Below, one piece after another: positions 53,238 to 63,490 of a stretch of 64,000 nt of DNA (within the stretch, counting starts at the first letter, position 1; every line of letters begins with the position of its first letter). The translations under genes and the position numbers were made by a program. Source of the stretch: Cristatella mucedo (taxonomy: Eukaryota; Bryozoa; Phylactolaemata; Cristatellidae); the NCBI GenBank assembly GCA_009760855.2, contig WPIO01000271.1:62001-126000 (forward strand), written 5' to 3'. The notes below the pieces were generated by a model, which saw only the letters and a list, made by a program, of their open reading frames with translations, ran no database searches and had not been told where the DNA came from.

Positions 53238-53331
<94 letters not shown>
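53238..53331. repeat. (GA)n microsatellite
   Basis: About 94 bases of pure AG repeat. Confidence 0.96.
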
Positions 53332-53333
<2 letters not shown>

Positions 53334-54839
53334 CCTAACAACGCTCTTGCCTAAGAAATAAAGGCTCACTCACCGAGCTTCATGGCCTAACAAGGAACAA
53401 GGGGAAAAAGAGCCTTATTTCCCCTTGTTGTTGACGACAACGAGCAGCCGGAGAAAGCTGAAAGCTCCGATTTCTAAAATCTAGTTACGCCCATTGAGCT
53501 CTCGGCCTTAACCTGTAAACAGCATCCACAAAACGAAGCGCAGCGGGCACTGTACGAACGTGTTCGGCAGCAAGTGTCCGCATGCATCCGGGCATCTTCT
53601 CTGGTCACCTGGCTCAGTCTTCGACAGCTGCTGATAGATTCGGTTGTTAGCAATTGCAGCGAGAGAAATCCCTCTGCTAGATAAAGCGTGAGCGCCCGCT
53701 CGCTTGCTGTGCGCATTAGACTCCGACAGAGGTAGCTGGCCTCGAGCAAGCATCGCCTTAGCCTTAAATAGTTAGCTAGGGAAAGAGGATCGCTTCCGTC
53801 GCTGGGGCAGGGTAAAAGTATGCGACCTAAAACCCTCATTGACCCAAAGGTCGTCGGGTCGGCCGACATCGTAAACAGAAGTATAAGAGATGAACAGCTG
53901 CGGCAAATATACCCAGGTGGAAATGCCATCGGCGAGAGCTACTCTGAGCTCTCGTGCTGATCAAGGGCTGAGGTGCCACTCTGCCGAGTAGCTCACCGCA
54001 CTGCGCCAGCACGTACTTACGGTCTTTGCTCTAGGGCCGAAGCCTCTCAATCCTGTAGACAGTGAGCTCAAACCTGGTGATCGGCCACTGTGGTTAATTG
54101 CAGGCAACTTTCCTGTCGACCGCTGGCCGAGACAGACGTGCAGCAGAAATACGCCAATCTGCTGGCAGTGAATTACAATAGAGACTCGTACACGAGTCGG
54201 GGCTCTAGAAATGCCGACCGGAGTGCACCGGCAAGTCAAGGGAGATGACCCACGAGCAGGTGATTGGCTAGTGCCGATATGCCGGGATACTCGAAAAGAA
54301 ATGCCTCGCTGCCAGGTGTTTTGAACGTACGAGGCAGACGCGTAGTGATTGACGAAAATAGACGCCACCGTTTGCACTAGCGATACCTGAGCGAGAGATG
54401 TTGCCCAAGGGTAAACGTGGTAAACGTGTCGCAGGTCCGCGAAAAAAATGTCGACATACCGATTCGACCGCTTGCATGGACAACTTGCAGACCTTGGTGG
54501 CCGACAGTGACAGGCCACTTCTACACGTGACATAGATGAACCGCTTGTAGGCCGCTATATCCGCTACCACTCATTCTGGATAATGACCGATGCGGTCTTT
54601 CAACTAGCATTACCGTATGCAAAGACAGGGAACGAGCAGGCTTAGCCATCGCTGAGCGACCTCAAGGTTCACGTCGGGCCGACTCACCGACACAGTGATG
54701 ACCATTCAATGACGGCCATAGGCGTATATAAAAGAAGCGCCTTACGTCCACTTCCGTGAACGGCAACACTACATTTGTCAAGTATTCCTAAGTTACTACA
54801 CCACCAGGAGGCTTCGTTTGCATAGAATTCTCGTCGAAA
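53332..54839. other. Stretch with several long minus-strand frames
   Basis: Minus frames of 151, 190 and 100 aa lie at 53474-53929, 53961-54533 and 54268-54570. They overlap one another, differ in frame and have Cys/Ser/Arg-rich compositions without domains. No splice pair decides among them. Treated as unassigned. Confidence 0.3.
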
Positions 54840-55395
54840 TAATAATAATAACAACACTACAATTAACCGGTCATTTATAAGTGATCTAAGGCTACTAAAT
54901 CTATTTCTAGGCACCGGGCTATGCTGCAAAAGTAAAATAGTAATTGGTTAGCGATAACATGCTCGGCGCCATCGATGTATCGAGCAAACGAGGGATGATT
55001 CTCACGGAGCCGACAGCAAACGATACGAAGAGCTGGTGCGTGTGGGCTTCTTTGTCGATGTCATCGCGTCGGGATACGTCTTGTTGTCAGTTAGAAGTTA
55101 GCTCCAGTCTTTGGGAGAATAAAACCCAAAAGCATGGTCTCCAAAGAAGTTTAGGTTAGTTGGACTCATGGCTAAAAATTCGAGTCAGAAATGTGGGTGG
55201 TACGATAGTTTGGCAATTTGCTCTGATGGTTACGCCGGTGCAAGAGAGCGAATGAACCTAAAAGTGATTGACACAATTGGGAAGTCTATACGCAAATTAA
55301 TGAAGAGCCAGTTCAGGTCGATGACAAGTGAGGCAATGCAGCAACTGTAAAGTTCGCGACAGCCTCACCTTCCTGCAGAGTTTAGCACCAACTGA
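54840..55395 (-). mobile_element. LINE-B 3' fragment
   Basis: The plus strand starts with AATAATAATAATAACAACAC and ATCTATTTCTAGGCACC (reverse of the tail), and runs through CCAGTCTTTGGGAGAATAAAAC, ATTCGAGTCAGAAATG and GAAGTCTATACGCAAATTAATG, blocks shared with the 26.1-kb copy. Confidence 0.78.
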
Positions 55396-55427
55396 ATATC
55401 CTGAGCTTCATAGACCTCTTTAGCAAT

Positions 55428-55595
55428 TTTTTCTTTAGCTGATTCAACAGACTCATTTACTTAGCAGCAGAAGAGCCTTAAAGGCTATTTCCATCGCTTC
55501 CAGAGGGCAGCAAATAATAGCCCACTGCAGGACTCGAACCCGCCACCTGGTTCGTGAAGAGCGAGTACCTTACCCCTTAGCTAAGACCGAGGGGC
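55428..55595 (-). mobile_element. SINE-2 copy
   Basis: CTGATTCAACAGACTCATTTAC (tail), CTTAAAGGCTATTTCCATCGC (body), CAGGACTCGAACCCGCCACC (B box) and GAGTACCTTACCCCTTAGC (A box) are the reverse complement of SINE-2. Confidence 0.8.
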
Positions 55596-55794
55596 GATTC
55601 ATGCTGTTGATGGTCTTCAAATGACCATTACTCGGTGGCACCAATGCTCTGACATATCACACTGCGAAAGAGTCTCGACCATTGCAGCGCTGATCGCCAG
55701 TGATGCCAGTTCAGATGGTTGTATAAGCGCTAAAAAAGAGCTTTAAGTTATTAAAGCTTAAATTAAAGTAATTAAATTAATTTAAAATTAAATT

Positions 55795-55945
55795 GATAAA
55801 ATAGAATTCATTTGCATAGCGCCCCAAGAGAACTTAATCTCAATTTAGGCGCTTTACATGTGCCTTGGGGCTCGAGCCCACGACCTCAGCCAGACCTTGG
55901 CCGGGACGAGCGCCTTAACCGCTGGACCAATCCAGCAACAAAATT
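55795..55945 (-). mobile_element. SINE-1 copy
   Basis: The reverse complement reads GCTGGATTGGTCCAGCGGTTAAGGCGCTCG, then TCGTGGGCTCGAGCCCC, TGTAAAGCGCC and GAGATTAAGTTCTCTTGGGGCGC. It is one of the best-preserved copies and shows the A and B boxes clearly. Confidence 0.85.
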
Positions 55946-56639
55946 AAATTCAAGTGATTAAAGCTTAAAGTAATAATCAAAAGTAATTAAAGTTACTTAA
56001 ATTTAAAAAAATAGTCGAGACGCACTATCTGTCGGCACTCCTTAGAAAATCGTTATACATTTAAAGCTGTGCCATATTAGCTAACTACTAGCATACTAGC
56101 TTGAAGCTTTGACATAAGAATTAGCTAGGCTTACAATACTGTTTTTGTTACTTGAAAGTTGCTAAAAAAAATTTCTGCTTCAGCGATTCAGCGACGCTTT
56201 CTGAAAAATTTGCCTAACAGCCGCCTTCTTGCAGGCTGCAGTGACAAGACCAAAGACTTAGGACGCATCTATTCTGTTATTTATTCAGGGCAACCACAGA
56301 GCTATGCATCTCAGAAGAAAAGTGGGTATATGGTCTAGGAATTGCAGTCTTGAGTTCTCTGAGGGCGTTATATCAAATACATTATTATGATCATAATTAC
56401 TGTTATATAAGCTAGACTTAAACTTATCTGCCATGAATTGCAGTTAGTTATGATCTTTTGCAGATTTTCTCAGGCTTGCACATAATAGTCATAGCTAAAG
56501 CAGTCTTCTAAGACCGTGAGATGAAATTCAAGATGAGTCACTAGTCACAGGCTTAAAGATGAATATCGATGAGCTGTAAAGGGCAGAAAGAAAGAGAGAG
56601 ATATCTATATATAAAGAGAGAGAGATTTCAAAGACTTCC
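55946..56639. other. AT-rich stretch with a LINE-B tail
   Basis: AATTAAAGTAATTAA-type repeats flank the SINE-1 copy. At about 56325-56400 (plus) GAGTTCTCTGAGGGCGTTATATCAAATAC and TATTATGATC form a LINE-B tail. A GA/TATA patch is present near 56590-56630. No exon was recognised. Confidence 0.5.
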
Positions 56640-58660
56640 CTCAAGGCTGCAATCGGAAGTTTAAAAAAGCCTGACAGTCGGATCCAAAACAGATTTATAC
56701 GACGGTAAACGAATTACCGGCCAATGCTGAGAGGCCTTACTGCCCAGATAGTAACGGCTCGACCGAAAGTTTGATGTCTTATTACATGAAAGGACTGTGC
56801 ACATTCGTGCCTCCATAAAGCCCCCTCAGACTAAAGCAATTGCTCAATAGCAACCTCTGATCTTCCTTAAGAGATTTTCCGAGGTTTCTGCATGCGTTGC
56901 GGCTACCATAGTGAGGTCTACTAAAAAGAGCTTGGCTCTTGAAGACCCTATACCATCACCTCTGTGGTATTCACTGGCAGACCAACTTAGCCCAGCCATA
57001 GCCGAGATTTGTAATGCTCTGAAAAATGGGTTTTACCCATGTCCTTAAAATCAGCCATCAATAGACCGATACTTATAAAGCCTGGGTTATATATTGAGGC
57101 ACTTAAAATCTATCACCCAGTTTTCCTTATTCCTTTTTTGTCAAAGATTCTTGAAAAAAATTGGCTCTAAGCAGCTGGTAGCACGCATTAAAGAGAATGA
57201 AATATCAGAAAAAATTCCGATCCGGGTTCAATCACGGAATCACTCCAATGAGACTGCTCTCCTATGTGTAACCAACCAATGACTTCATACGCAGTAACGA
57301 TGATAGTAGTGTCAACGATGATAGGAATGTCACTGCTCCAGAGCTGCTAGATTTATCAGCTGCATTCGACGCCTTCGATCCCGACGTCCTACTTGAACTA
57401 CTGATAACAACGATCGGTCTGGCAGACGAGGCACCGGCGTGGTTTAAATCGTACTCGCCTGATCGTGTTCAATCCGTGTTGCGTGGGAGTCAGGTGCCAT
57501 CCACCTGCAGTCACCAGTCACCTGCAGTGTTCCTCAAGGGTCCTTCCTCGTTCCTTTGCACGTCCCCATTTATACTCTCAACCTCTGGGAAAAGTGATTC
57601 AGCCTCTGTGAAATAGGATATCACTGCATTTGTCATTCAAACCGTAGGAATCTGTTGCAGCTACTGGTAAACTGAATGCTCGCCCTGCCGGCATTCGATC
57701 CTGGGTGCCGGAGAATTTCCATACGCTAAACGACGATAACAATTAACTGCTGCTTATATGACACCCTAAGCGTGTGGCTGCACTAGAAGATTTTGCTCTT
57801 CTTATAGGTGATGCTGTTGTGCAACCATTAATGTCTGCCTGGACTTTAGGTGCCATCTTCAACAGCTGCCAAAATTTGGAAAGCTTCGTTAAGAATATTA
57901 ATTCCACAGCTTGCGATCACGTTCGATCCCTACTATGTGAGAGAAGAATGAATGAATGAAGAGCTAAATGTCTCCCACACGTGCTTGCAAATTCATCTTA
58001 CTCCTTAGTTCTGTCTCAGCTAGATTATTGTAATTCCCTTTTGGCTGGGCTACCGAAAAAAGTCACAAAAATTAGGCTACGAATAGGGCTGCAAGGCCAG
58101 TCTGCAAGTCCCAGAGGTTTGACCGTGTGTCAATTTTGCTAAATGAGCTAGAATAGCTGCTGCTTGATCGACGGATAAAGAGCAAAGTTCTTACGCTGAC
58201 CCACGAGGCCCGCCACAGCTTGGCTCCTCCATACCTAGCTGAACTTCTGCACCAGTGTTAGCCTTTTCTTGCCTTCAGGTTCTTCGCAGACAAAAATTAG
58301 CTGTTCCATTCCTCCGCTTGAAGGCCTTTGGCGACAGAAAGTTTTACTCTGCAGGTCATAGACTGTGGTACTCACTTCCACGATTCTTAGGCAACGGCAA
58401 CTCTCCAGCTGCCGACTATGGCACATCCTATCCAGACGTCCTGAGCTGCTACTTCCATTTTACTCACAACCTCAACTGCTCTCCTCACTCTGCTATGCTT
58501 CCACTTTCTCTTTGTGCGTGAGACAAAGTCTGTTGGCTACCAAATGCCGCTTAGGCTGTGAGTGCCCTATACAAAACTCTCTGAGTAACACCCGCATAGT
58601 CTTTATGACTTTGTGGATTTACAGGCGGAGATACATTACATTTTCGAAGTAACAGACGGA
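56640..58660 (+). mobile_element. LINE-A, longest copy with reverse transcriptase
   Basis: In order on the plus strand, with frameshifts: EICNALKNGFYP-type linker, FLSKILEK then SKQLVARIKENEIS (RT fingers, 57094-57282), LLDLSAAFDAFDPDVLLELL (RT palm, the family's DLSAAFDTVDHxxLLxxL), APAWFKSY, LDYCNSLLAGLP (58016-58065), a LNELEWLPxDRRIKSK-type step, and SLAPPYLAELLHQC. It closes with the C-terminal frame to about 58522 and the 3' end GGATTTACAGGCGGAGATACAT. This is a CR1/L2-like non-LTR element. The endonuclease part and a single intact frame are missing, so the copy is dead. Confidence 0.88.
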
Positions 58661-58683
58661 GATGAAAAAAGATACAAAGAGAG

Positions 58684-58688
<5 letters not shown>

Positions 58689-58747
<59 letters not shown>
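58689..58747. repeat. (GA)n microsatellite
   Basis: About 60 bases of GA just after the LINE-A 3' end; it may have grown at the insertion's tail. Confidence 0.93.
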
Positions 58748-59044
58748 GAGTCCTCTCGGTATGATATACAGGAGATAGACTCTATGATCTGATCTTATTT
58801 GCTAAAAACATGGTGAAGACAAGATCAGATAGATCGCCGCACGAACTAAGCATTACTGTGCTGCCCTGGGAGTGGTTGGGAAATGACTTTGTGATTGATA
58901 TAATCCTTTTGGGATAGTATTCTGAGAATACGCCGTTTTGTTTTACTTGCATGCTGACCCTGTGTGTATCACAGTTAACTATGTCATTATTTTTGTTTAA
59001 TGAGCACGCTAACACTAACTATTCAATCCTGCTTTTTTTGAAGC
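58748..59044. other. Unassigned stretch
   Basis: No exon or repeat recognised. Confidence 0.35.
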
Positions 59045-59130
59045 AAGTAGAAAGTGCCTAGAAAGAGATTGTGTTCTCTAAGGGCACTATATCAAACATA
59101 ATATAATTTTTATTATTATTTATACTAGAC
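59045..59130 (+). mobile_element. LINE-B 3' tail
   Basis: AAGTGCCTAGAAAGAGATTG, GTTCTCTAAGGGCACTATATCAAAC and TTATTATTATT are the LINE-B end with its repeat. Confidence 0.75.
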
Positions 59131-59289
59131 TTAACCTTATCTGCGATGAATTGCCAGGATTCACAATAGTCCTGGTGTGCCAGCCGATAAACAATTGGTT
59201 CTGATTTTCTACAGATTTTCTCAAGCTTGCACATCATAGTCCTAGCAAAATTTTCCAGATGAACTACTATCAATAGATAAAGTTAATAA

Positions 59290-59405
59290 ATTTAATTCAT
59301 CTGCATGGATCCTTGAGAGAACGAAATCTTAATTCAGGGGCCTTCAATATGCCACGTGGCACAAACCAATGATCATGGCATTAAAGGCCTTACCAGGGAG
59401 GCATC
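59290..59405 (-). mobile_element. Decayed SINE-1 copy
   Basis: The plus strand reads TTCATCTGCATGGATCCTTGAG, AACGAAATCTTAATTCAGGGGCC and ATTAAAGGCCTTACCAGGG, a diverged reverse complement of SINE-1. Confidence 0.55.
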
Positions 59406-59506
59406 AACAACTATTATTACCCAGTTCTGCCAATAAAAACCTACGCCACAAATCCTCAGGCACAGGAAAGGTGTGAGCCTAGTTGTGCTATAGAAATCAA
59501 GTCACT

Positions 59507-59549
59507 ACAGAGCAGAGCGATGACTCAGCAGGTTATTGCTCTGCTCTGT
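59507..59549. repeat. Inverted repeat with 15-base arms
   Basis: ACAGAGCAGAGCGAT (59507-59521) and ATTGCTCTGCTCTGT (59535-59549) pair with one mismatch around a 13-base loop. TCAAGT upstream and ACTTGA downstream extend the symmetry. Confidence 0.7.
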
Positions 59550-59734
59550 ACTTGACTTGACTCTCCTCTGTCCGACTGGACTCGACCCTCTTGCAACGAA
59601 CCGCCAACTAAGTCGTCATCGAACATGGGCAGTGGTCGAGCCTTGACGGAACCACATTACGCTGGCCAGTATACAGAGTAAGCCCCTGTTTATCATTTCG
59701 TGGTCACGTTTCTTTTTTGTGATTTATAAGGAGG

Positions 59735-60548
59735 TAGAAACTGTGGTGCAGCCGAATCGTGCTGCACACAGCCTCCGTCTGGATGGGCTAGCTCTGGCCT
59801 ACAGCAAACTTCAAACCTAGCAAGTAAGCTCCAGTCTCGTCCTAGGGCTCCCTCCACAAAGTCAGCATTGTTTCGGGTTTGTAACGACCTTCTCAGGGAT
59901 TTAGACTTAAGTGAAGTCTCTCTTCTTAGTTTGCCTTTTCCTTCGGCAGCCTGTGATGCTATTGATAACCAAGTCCTTCTCGAGCGTCTCTCATTCCTCT
60001 TGGGCATCAGCAGTGCTCCGCTACAATGACTCAGGTCCTATCTCAGTGAGAGGCTCCAGAGGATTGATGTGAGCGGATAAAGATCATCTAGCGAGCCATT
60101 TCAGGTTTCTGTGCTTGGTCAGGTTCTTTTCATGGTTTATACTCTCCCTCTTGCAGATGTGATTGCCAGACACAATCTAGGCTGTCACTGCTCTACCCAG
60201 ATGAGACTCAGTTGAACCTTTGCTTTGATCCCTCTCAGATCTCCAGCCAATCAAAGTCTCTCAACTCACTTGCAGCATGTATTGATGTCATCCACATGTG
60301 GATAGCAGCAAACTTTATTAAATTGGAATGGCGACAAAACCAACCTAGTAGTTATGGGTAAACCAAGTGGGATTCAGAAATAGGAAAGTCTAACACTCAA
60401 AATCGGCTCCGCCAGCATATATCCTGTTGAATCTGCACGAAATCTTGGTGTCCTGTTTCAGAGTGACCTTTCATTAGACAACCACATCAGCTCCACAGTC
60501 AAGCCTGCCTACGTTCGGCTGCATGACATCAATAATTTGCCAGCGTAT
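59735..60548 (+). mobile_element. LINE-A fragment (RT)
   Basis: Pieces in order: ALFRVCNDLLRDLDLSEVSL, AACDAIDNQVLLERLSFLLG (RT palm), RSYLSERLQRIDVSG, SVLGQVLFMVYTLPLADVIA, and SLTLKIGSASIYPVESARNL followed by GVLFQSDLSLDNH. The YADD catalytic box is degraded. It ends about 10 bases before a minus-strand AATAAA near 60560, next to the CpG-rich block. Confidence 0.82.
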
Positions 60549-60557
60549 TGTTTTCTT

Positions 60558-60563
60558 TTTATT
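60558..60563 (-). terminator. Candidate poly(A) signal AATAAA
   Basis: On the minus strand AATAAA lies about 460 bases downstream of the stop of the transmembrane-protein exon, before a LINE boundary. It could end that transcript. A six-base motif alone is weak evidence. Confidence 0.3.
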
Positions 60564-60648
60564 CGCACTGTACAATTTCACTCGTATCGAAGCGGTCGCT
60601 TACAGACGTCGCCACTAGCCGGCTTCACAAAATTAAATTGCCGCTTAC

Positions 60649-60688
60649 CAAGGAAGTAGCTCCAAGCCTCATTCTGAAGCTCCGCCAT
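60649..60688 (-). CDS. Candidate first coding exon
   Basis: On the minus strand ATG at 60688-60686 opens a 13-codon frame, MAELQNEAWSYFL, ending in one base before a good donor GTAAGC. The start context is ATCAATGGCGG. Upstream lies a CpG-dense stretch with GAGC repeats and a GCCGCCAT motif, as in many housekeeping promoters. The product is not recognised, and the next exon, which must start in phase 1, was not found. The match to a first exon rests on context only. Confidence 0.4.
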
Positions 60689-60689
60689 T

Positions 60690-61020
60690 GATCGGGGCCG
60701 CCATTTGCTCGATGGCCGCACTGCGTCGGAAACACGGCGGTCGCCAAATCGAGGCAAGCGAGCGAGCGAGCGAGCGAGCGAGCGAGCGTTCTCTGCTGTC
60801 TTGACAGCGTCCCTGTCGCGCGCGCACGCACGCACGCACACTGAGGCGTCGCACTGCCGCTGGCGTTGCGTCATTCGCTGCCAGCAGCCAGCGGCCGCCC
60901 TGAGCGAGCCTCGCCAAAATATGGCGCGCGCAAAGGGTGCTGCAGACTGGCGCCATCTGGTGGCATTGACAAGCGAGCGGCTCAGTCGCCGCTTGTCGCC
61001 CTACAGCGCTGCAGTCTCTC
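60690..61020 (-). promoter_or_regulatory. CpG-rich putative promoter
   Basis: This block is rich in CpG and contains a GAGC tetranucleotide run (60757-60788), GCGCGC-type sequence near 60818-60825 and GCCGCCATTT (60697-60706), which resembles a YY1 site (GCCGCCATNTTG). It sits directly upstream of the candidate first exon. It could alternatively be 3' UTR of the upstream exon on the same strand. Confidence 0.4.
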
Positions 61021-61024
61021 TGGC

Positions 61025-62166
61025 TCATTCTAGCGGTTCTTCGGGAGCGCTACCGGGAGCGCTTCGATTGCCCGAATCTCGAAGCTCCGGTTCGTCGACC
61101 GCGGCCCGCGCCGCCATCACTTCGGCCGGTATCGACGAGTTATAGACGGGCGGCTCCGTTTGCCGCCCGGTGGATGGCACCGAAACGCCGTCTATCGCTA
61201 TGACGACCGAGTCCTTGTTGAAGCTCACGTCAGGCCGACGCGCCCTCGCCGCGCCGCGCTCGCTCTCTCTGCCGCCACCCTCCTTCTCCGGTTTTGCTTC
61301 CGGCAGCGTCTTCGACTTTGCCTTCGGCCTTTGGCCCCTGGTCTGCGGCTTCGTCTTCCCCTTGGACTTCGACGACGTCGATCTTGACTTTGACTTCGAC
61401 TCAGCCGTCGCCTTGACCTTCGCAGGGGCAGCGGCGGCCGCAGAGCGCGTCGTCGCTCGCGTCGGCGTTCGCGCCGCTTTGCGGGCGGACTTGTAACGAC
61501 CGGCCTCTCCCGCCGCTGCCTCGCGCTCTGTCGCTGTCGTTTCGCGAGCCTCTGCGGGAGAGGTCGGCCCGACATCCGCCGGCCTGACGGCCTCCGCGGG
61601 CACCGCTTTCGCGGGTGCCGCCGCCAGCTCTGCAGGAAGCGCTGCGGGCATCTCGGCCGCCAGTACCGCCGCCGTTGCCGCCGCCGCCGCCGCGCCGTCA
61701 CTTGGGCCGTGGGGCACTTCGGGCGGCCGCGTGCGGATCCTTTCGCCGCTCGGGTCGACGGCCACCGAGGTCGCTGGCGCGGGACCCGTTCGCGATCGGT
61801 CGCCGCGCGGCGGCCGCGCGGCGGCAGCGGCGGAGCCGCAGCGCGGCCGCAGGTAGCGGAAGGTACCGCCGCGAAGGCTCCGCGCGAGGTCACGGCCAGT
61901 CTGCGACCTCGCGCTCCGCGCTCGCGTTTCGGCGCTCTCGCCGTCGGACTGATGGTCGCGATCGGTGTAAGCCGTGCCGGTGTACTCTTCGTACGGCGAG
62001 CAGCCGTCGCCGCCGCCGCCGGACGATCGAGCGAGCGAGGCACCCGCCAAGGTCGCCTTCTTCGTACACACGTACGCCGTCGCCGTCATGATGGTGGCGA
62101 GGAGCAGTGCGACCATGCCCAGGCCCCAGATGACGCCGCCGGCGCTCTCTGCGCTGCCACCGTCGT
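61025..62166 (-). CDS. Exon encoding a single-pass membrane protein tail
   Basis: The acceptor is unusually strong (a CTTTTCTCGCCTTTCCTCGCC tract, then CTCGCTCAG), the entry phase is 1, and the frame runs 379 codons to a TGA at 61027-61025. The first residues, DDGGSAESAG, lead into a membrane segment of about 24 residues (GVIWGLGMVALLLATIMTA then TAYVC) followed by Lys-Lys. The tail is Ala/Pro/Ser-rich, with a Lys-rich patch (SKSKSRSTSSKSKGKTK) and a better-ordered end that includes SVVIAIDGVSV and PPVY (61142-61153), a WW-domain ligand motif. This fits the last exon of a type I membrane protein whose ectodomain exons lie at higher coordinates. The block is very GC-rich, so frames on the other strand are also long. 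The family is unknown to me. Confidence 0.55.
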
Positions 62167-62394
62167 CTGAGCGAGAGAAGGCGAGGAAAGGCGAGAAAAG
62201 GCGAGCGCTCGCCGCTGCCACCGCAGCGGCCGCCGCGAGCTCGCTCGCTTGCGCCAAAAAATGGCGATCCTCGGGATGCAGGCTTCTTTGGCGAATTAAA
62301 TATGAACTCACGTGACTGCGGCGGCAACCTGGCTGGGTGGACCAGGAAACACTGCGGAAGCGCTCCCAGCCCGCCAATGACGGGCCAGGTGGCT

Positions 62395-62480
62395 CAGAAA
62401 CTAAGAAACTCGCTCAGAAACCGCGTTCGCTTCCGTTTCTAAACCACTTTCGCTTCCGTTTCTAAACCGCTTCCGCTAGC
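62395..62480. repeat. Short tandem array (TTTCTAAACCNCTTYCGCTTCCG)
   Basis: About three copies of a unit of roughly 23 bases containing CGCTTCCGTTTCTAAACC, preceded by CTCAGAAAC repeats. It lies about 230 bases upstream (minus-strand sense) of the membrane-protein exon, in its presumed intron. Confidence 0.7.
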
Positions 62481-62974
62481 CATCGCCCACTCGACCCGCA
62501 CGCTGCCTCGCTGCTGCTGGCTCGGTTACTTGGAATTAGCCAGAGCCTTGCATCTAAAAACAATCTGTCTAAGTAATTGGCTCCGAAGGCTGCCGTTTCT
62601 TTCCGAATTACCTTCTACGACGCGCCGCAAGCACTCGGCGGCCAGAGGGCGTCTTTTCTCGCACCGCGCGCCCGGCGTGCGGTGCGAGAGCGACAGCGCG
62701 GTCCGGCGTACTCGCACCCAAAACCTGCTTCTTGAAAAGTACTCGCCAGGTGATCGCAAGTGAACGCTATAGGACGCTGAGCACGCGAGCTTCTCCCAAC
62801 GGTGGGCTGCCTCTTTGGGACGACCGTCGCGATGCAGTCTCGCGTCGGGTGTCCAGCGTGCACCCAAGGTCGTCTCTCGGGCACTCCAGCGCCGTTGCCA
62901 CACTCCAGCGCCGTTGCTCGGACGCGCCGTGCGAGGAGCTCGCTCACCGCCGCGATGGCTGCGACGACAGCAAG
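62481..62974. other. GC-rich unassigned stretch
   Basis: Open frames on both strands (125 and 110 aa on minus, 94 and 77 aa on plus) overlap, with none identifiable. Upstream exons of the membrane-protein gene could lie here, but no clear splice pair was found. Confidence 0.3.
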
Positions 62975-63490
62975 TGTGTCTCCTTTGCTAAAAGAGCTAG
63001 GATGGCTGCCGGTTGATCAACGGATACAGAGTAAAGGTCTTACGCTGACCCACACGGCCCGCCACGGCTTGGCAGCTTCGTACCTAGCTGAAATGCTGCA
63101 TCAGTTTCAGCCTCCTCGTGCCCTCAGGTCCTGAATGGACAATAAACTCTCTGTTCATATTCTCCACTTAAAGACCGTTGGTGACAGAAGCTTTAGCTCC
63201 TAGACTGCGGAACTCGCTTCAATAATTCTTACGAAACGATAAGTATTCTCCTGCTACCGACTATCACTCATCTTTTCCAGGGTTCTGAGTTGCTTCCAAG
63301 CTAATCACTACCTCAACTGCTCTCCTGACTCTGCTATGCTTCCCACTTTCTCTTTGCTGCGGGCGACGAAGTCTGTTGGGCTACCGAATGCGTACCGAAA
63401 GCCGCTTAGGCTGTGAGTGTGCTGTACACAACTCTCTTGCGGAACACCCGCACAGCCTTTGCGGAGTTACAGACGGAGATACATGGCCTA
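62975..63490 (+). mobile_element. LINE-A 3' fragment
   Basis: LLKELGWLPVDQRIQSKGLT, THTARHGLAASYLAEMLHQF and later DSAMLPTFSLLRATKSVGLP match the C-terminal part of LINE-A. The 3' end, GGAGTTACAGACGGAGATACAT, is at about 63462-63483. Two or more frame breaks are present. Confidence 0.85.

Noticed and set aside
53379-53395. LGHEA motif before a GTGAGT donor on the minus strand, as a possible upstream testin exon
   Set aside because: The phase would fit, but a stop lies 42 bases upstream and the only usable acceptor leaves a 13-base exon. Five residues are too few.
61225-62170. Alternative long frames in the GC-rich block (272 aa minus, 158 and 153 aa plus)
   Set aside because: They are Arg-rich shadows of the frame that has a strong acceptor, a membrane segment and an ordered C-terminal end.
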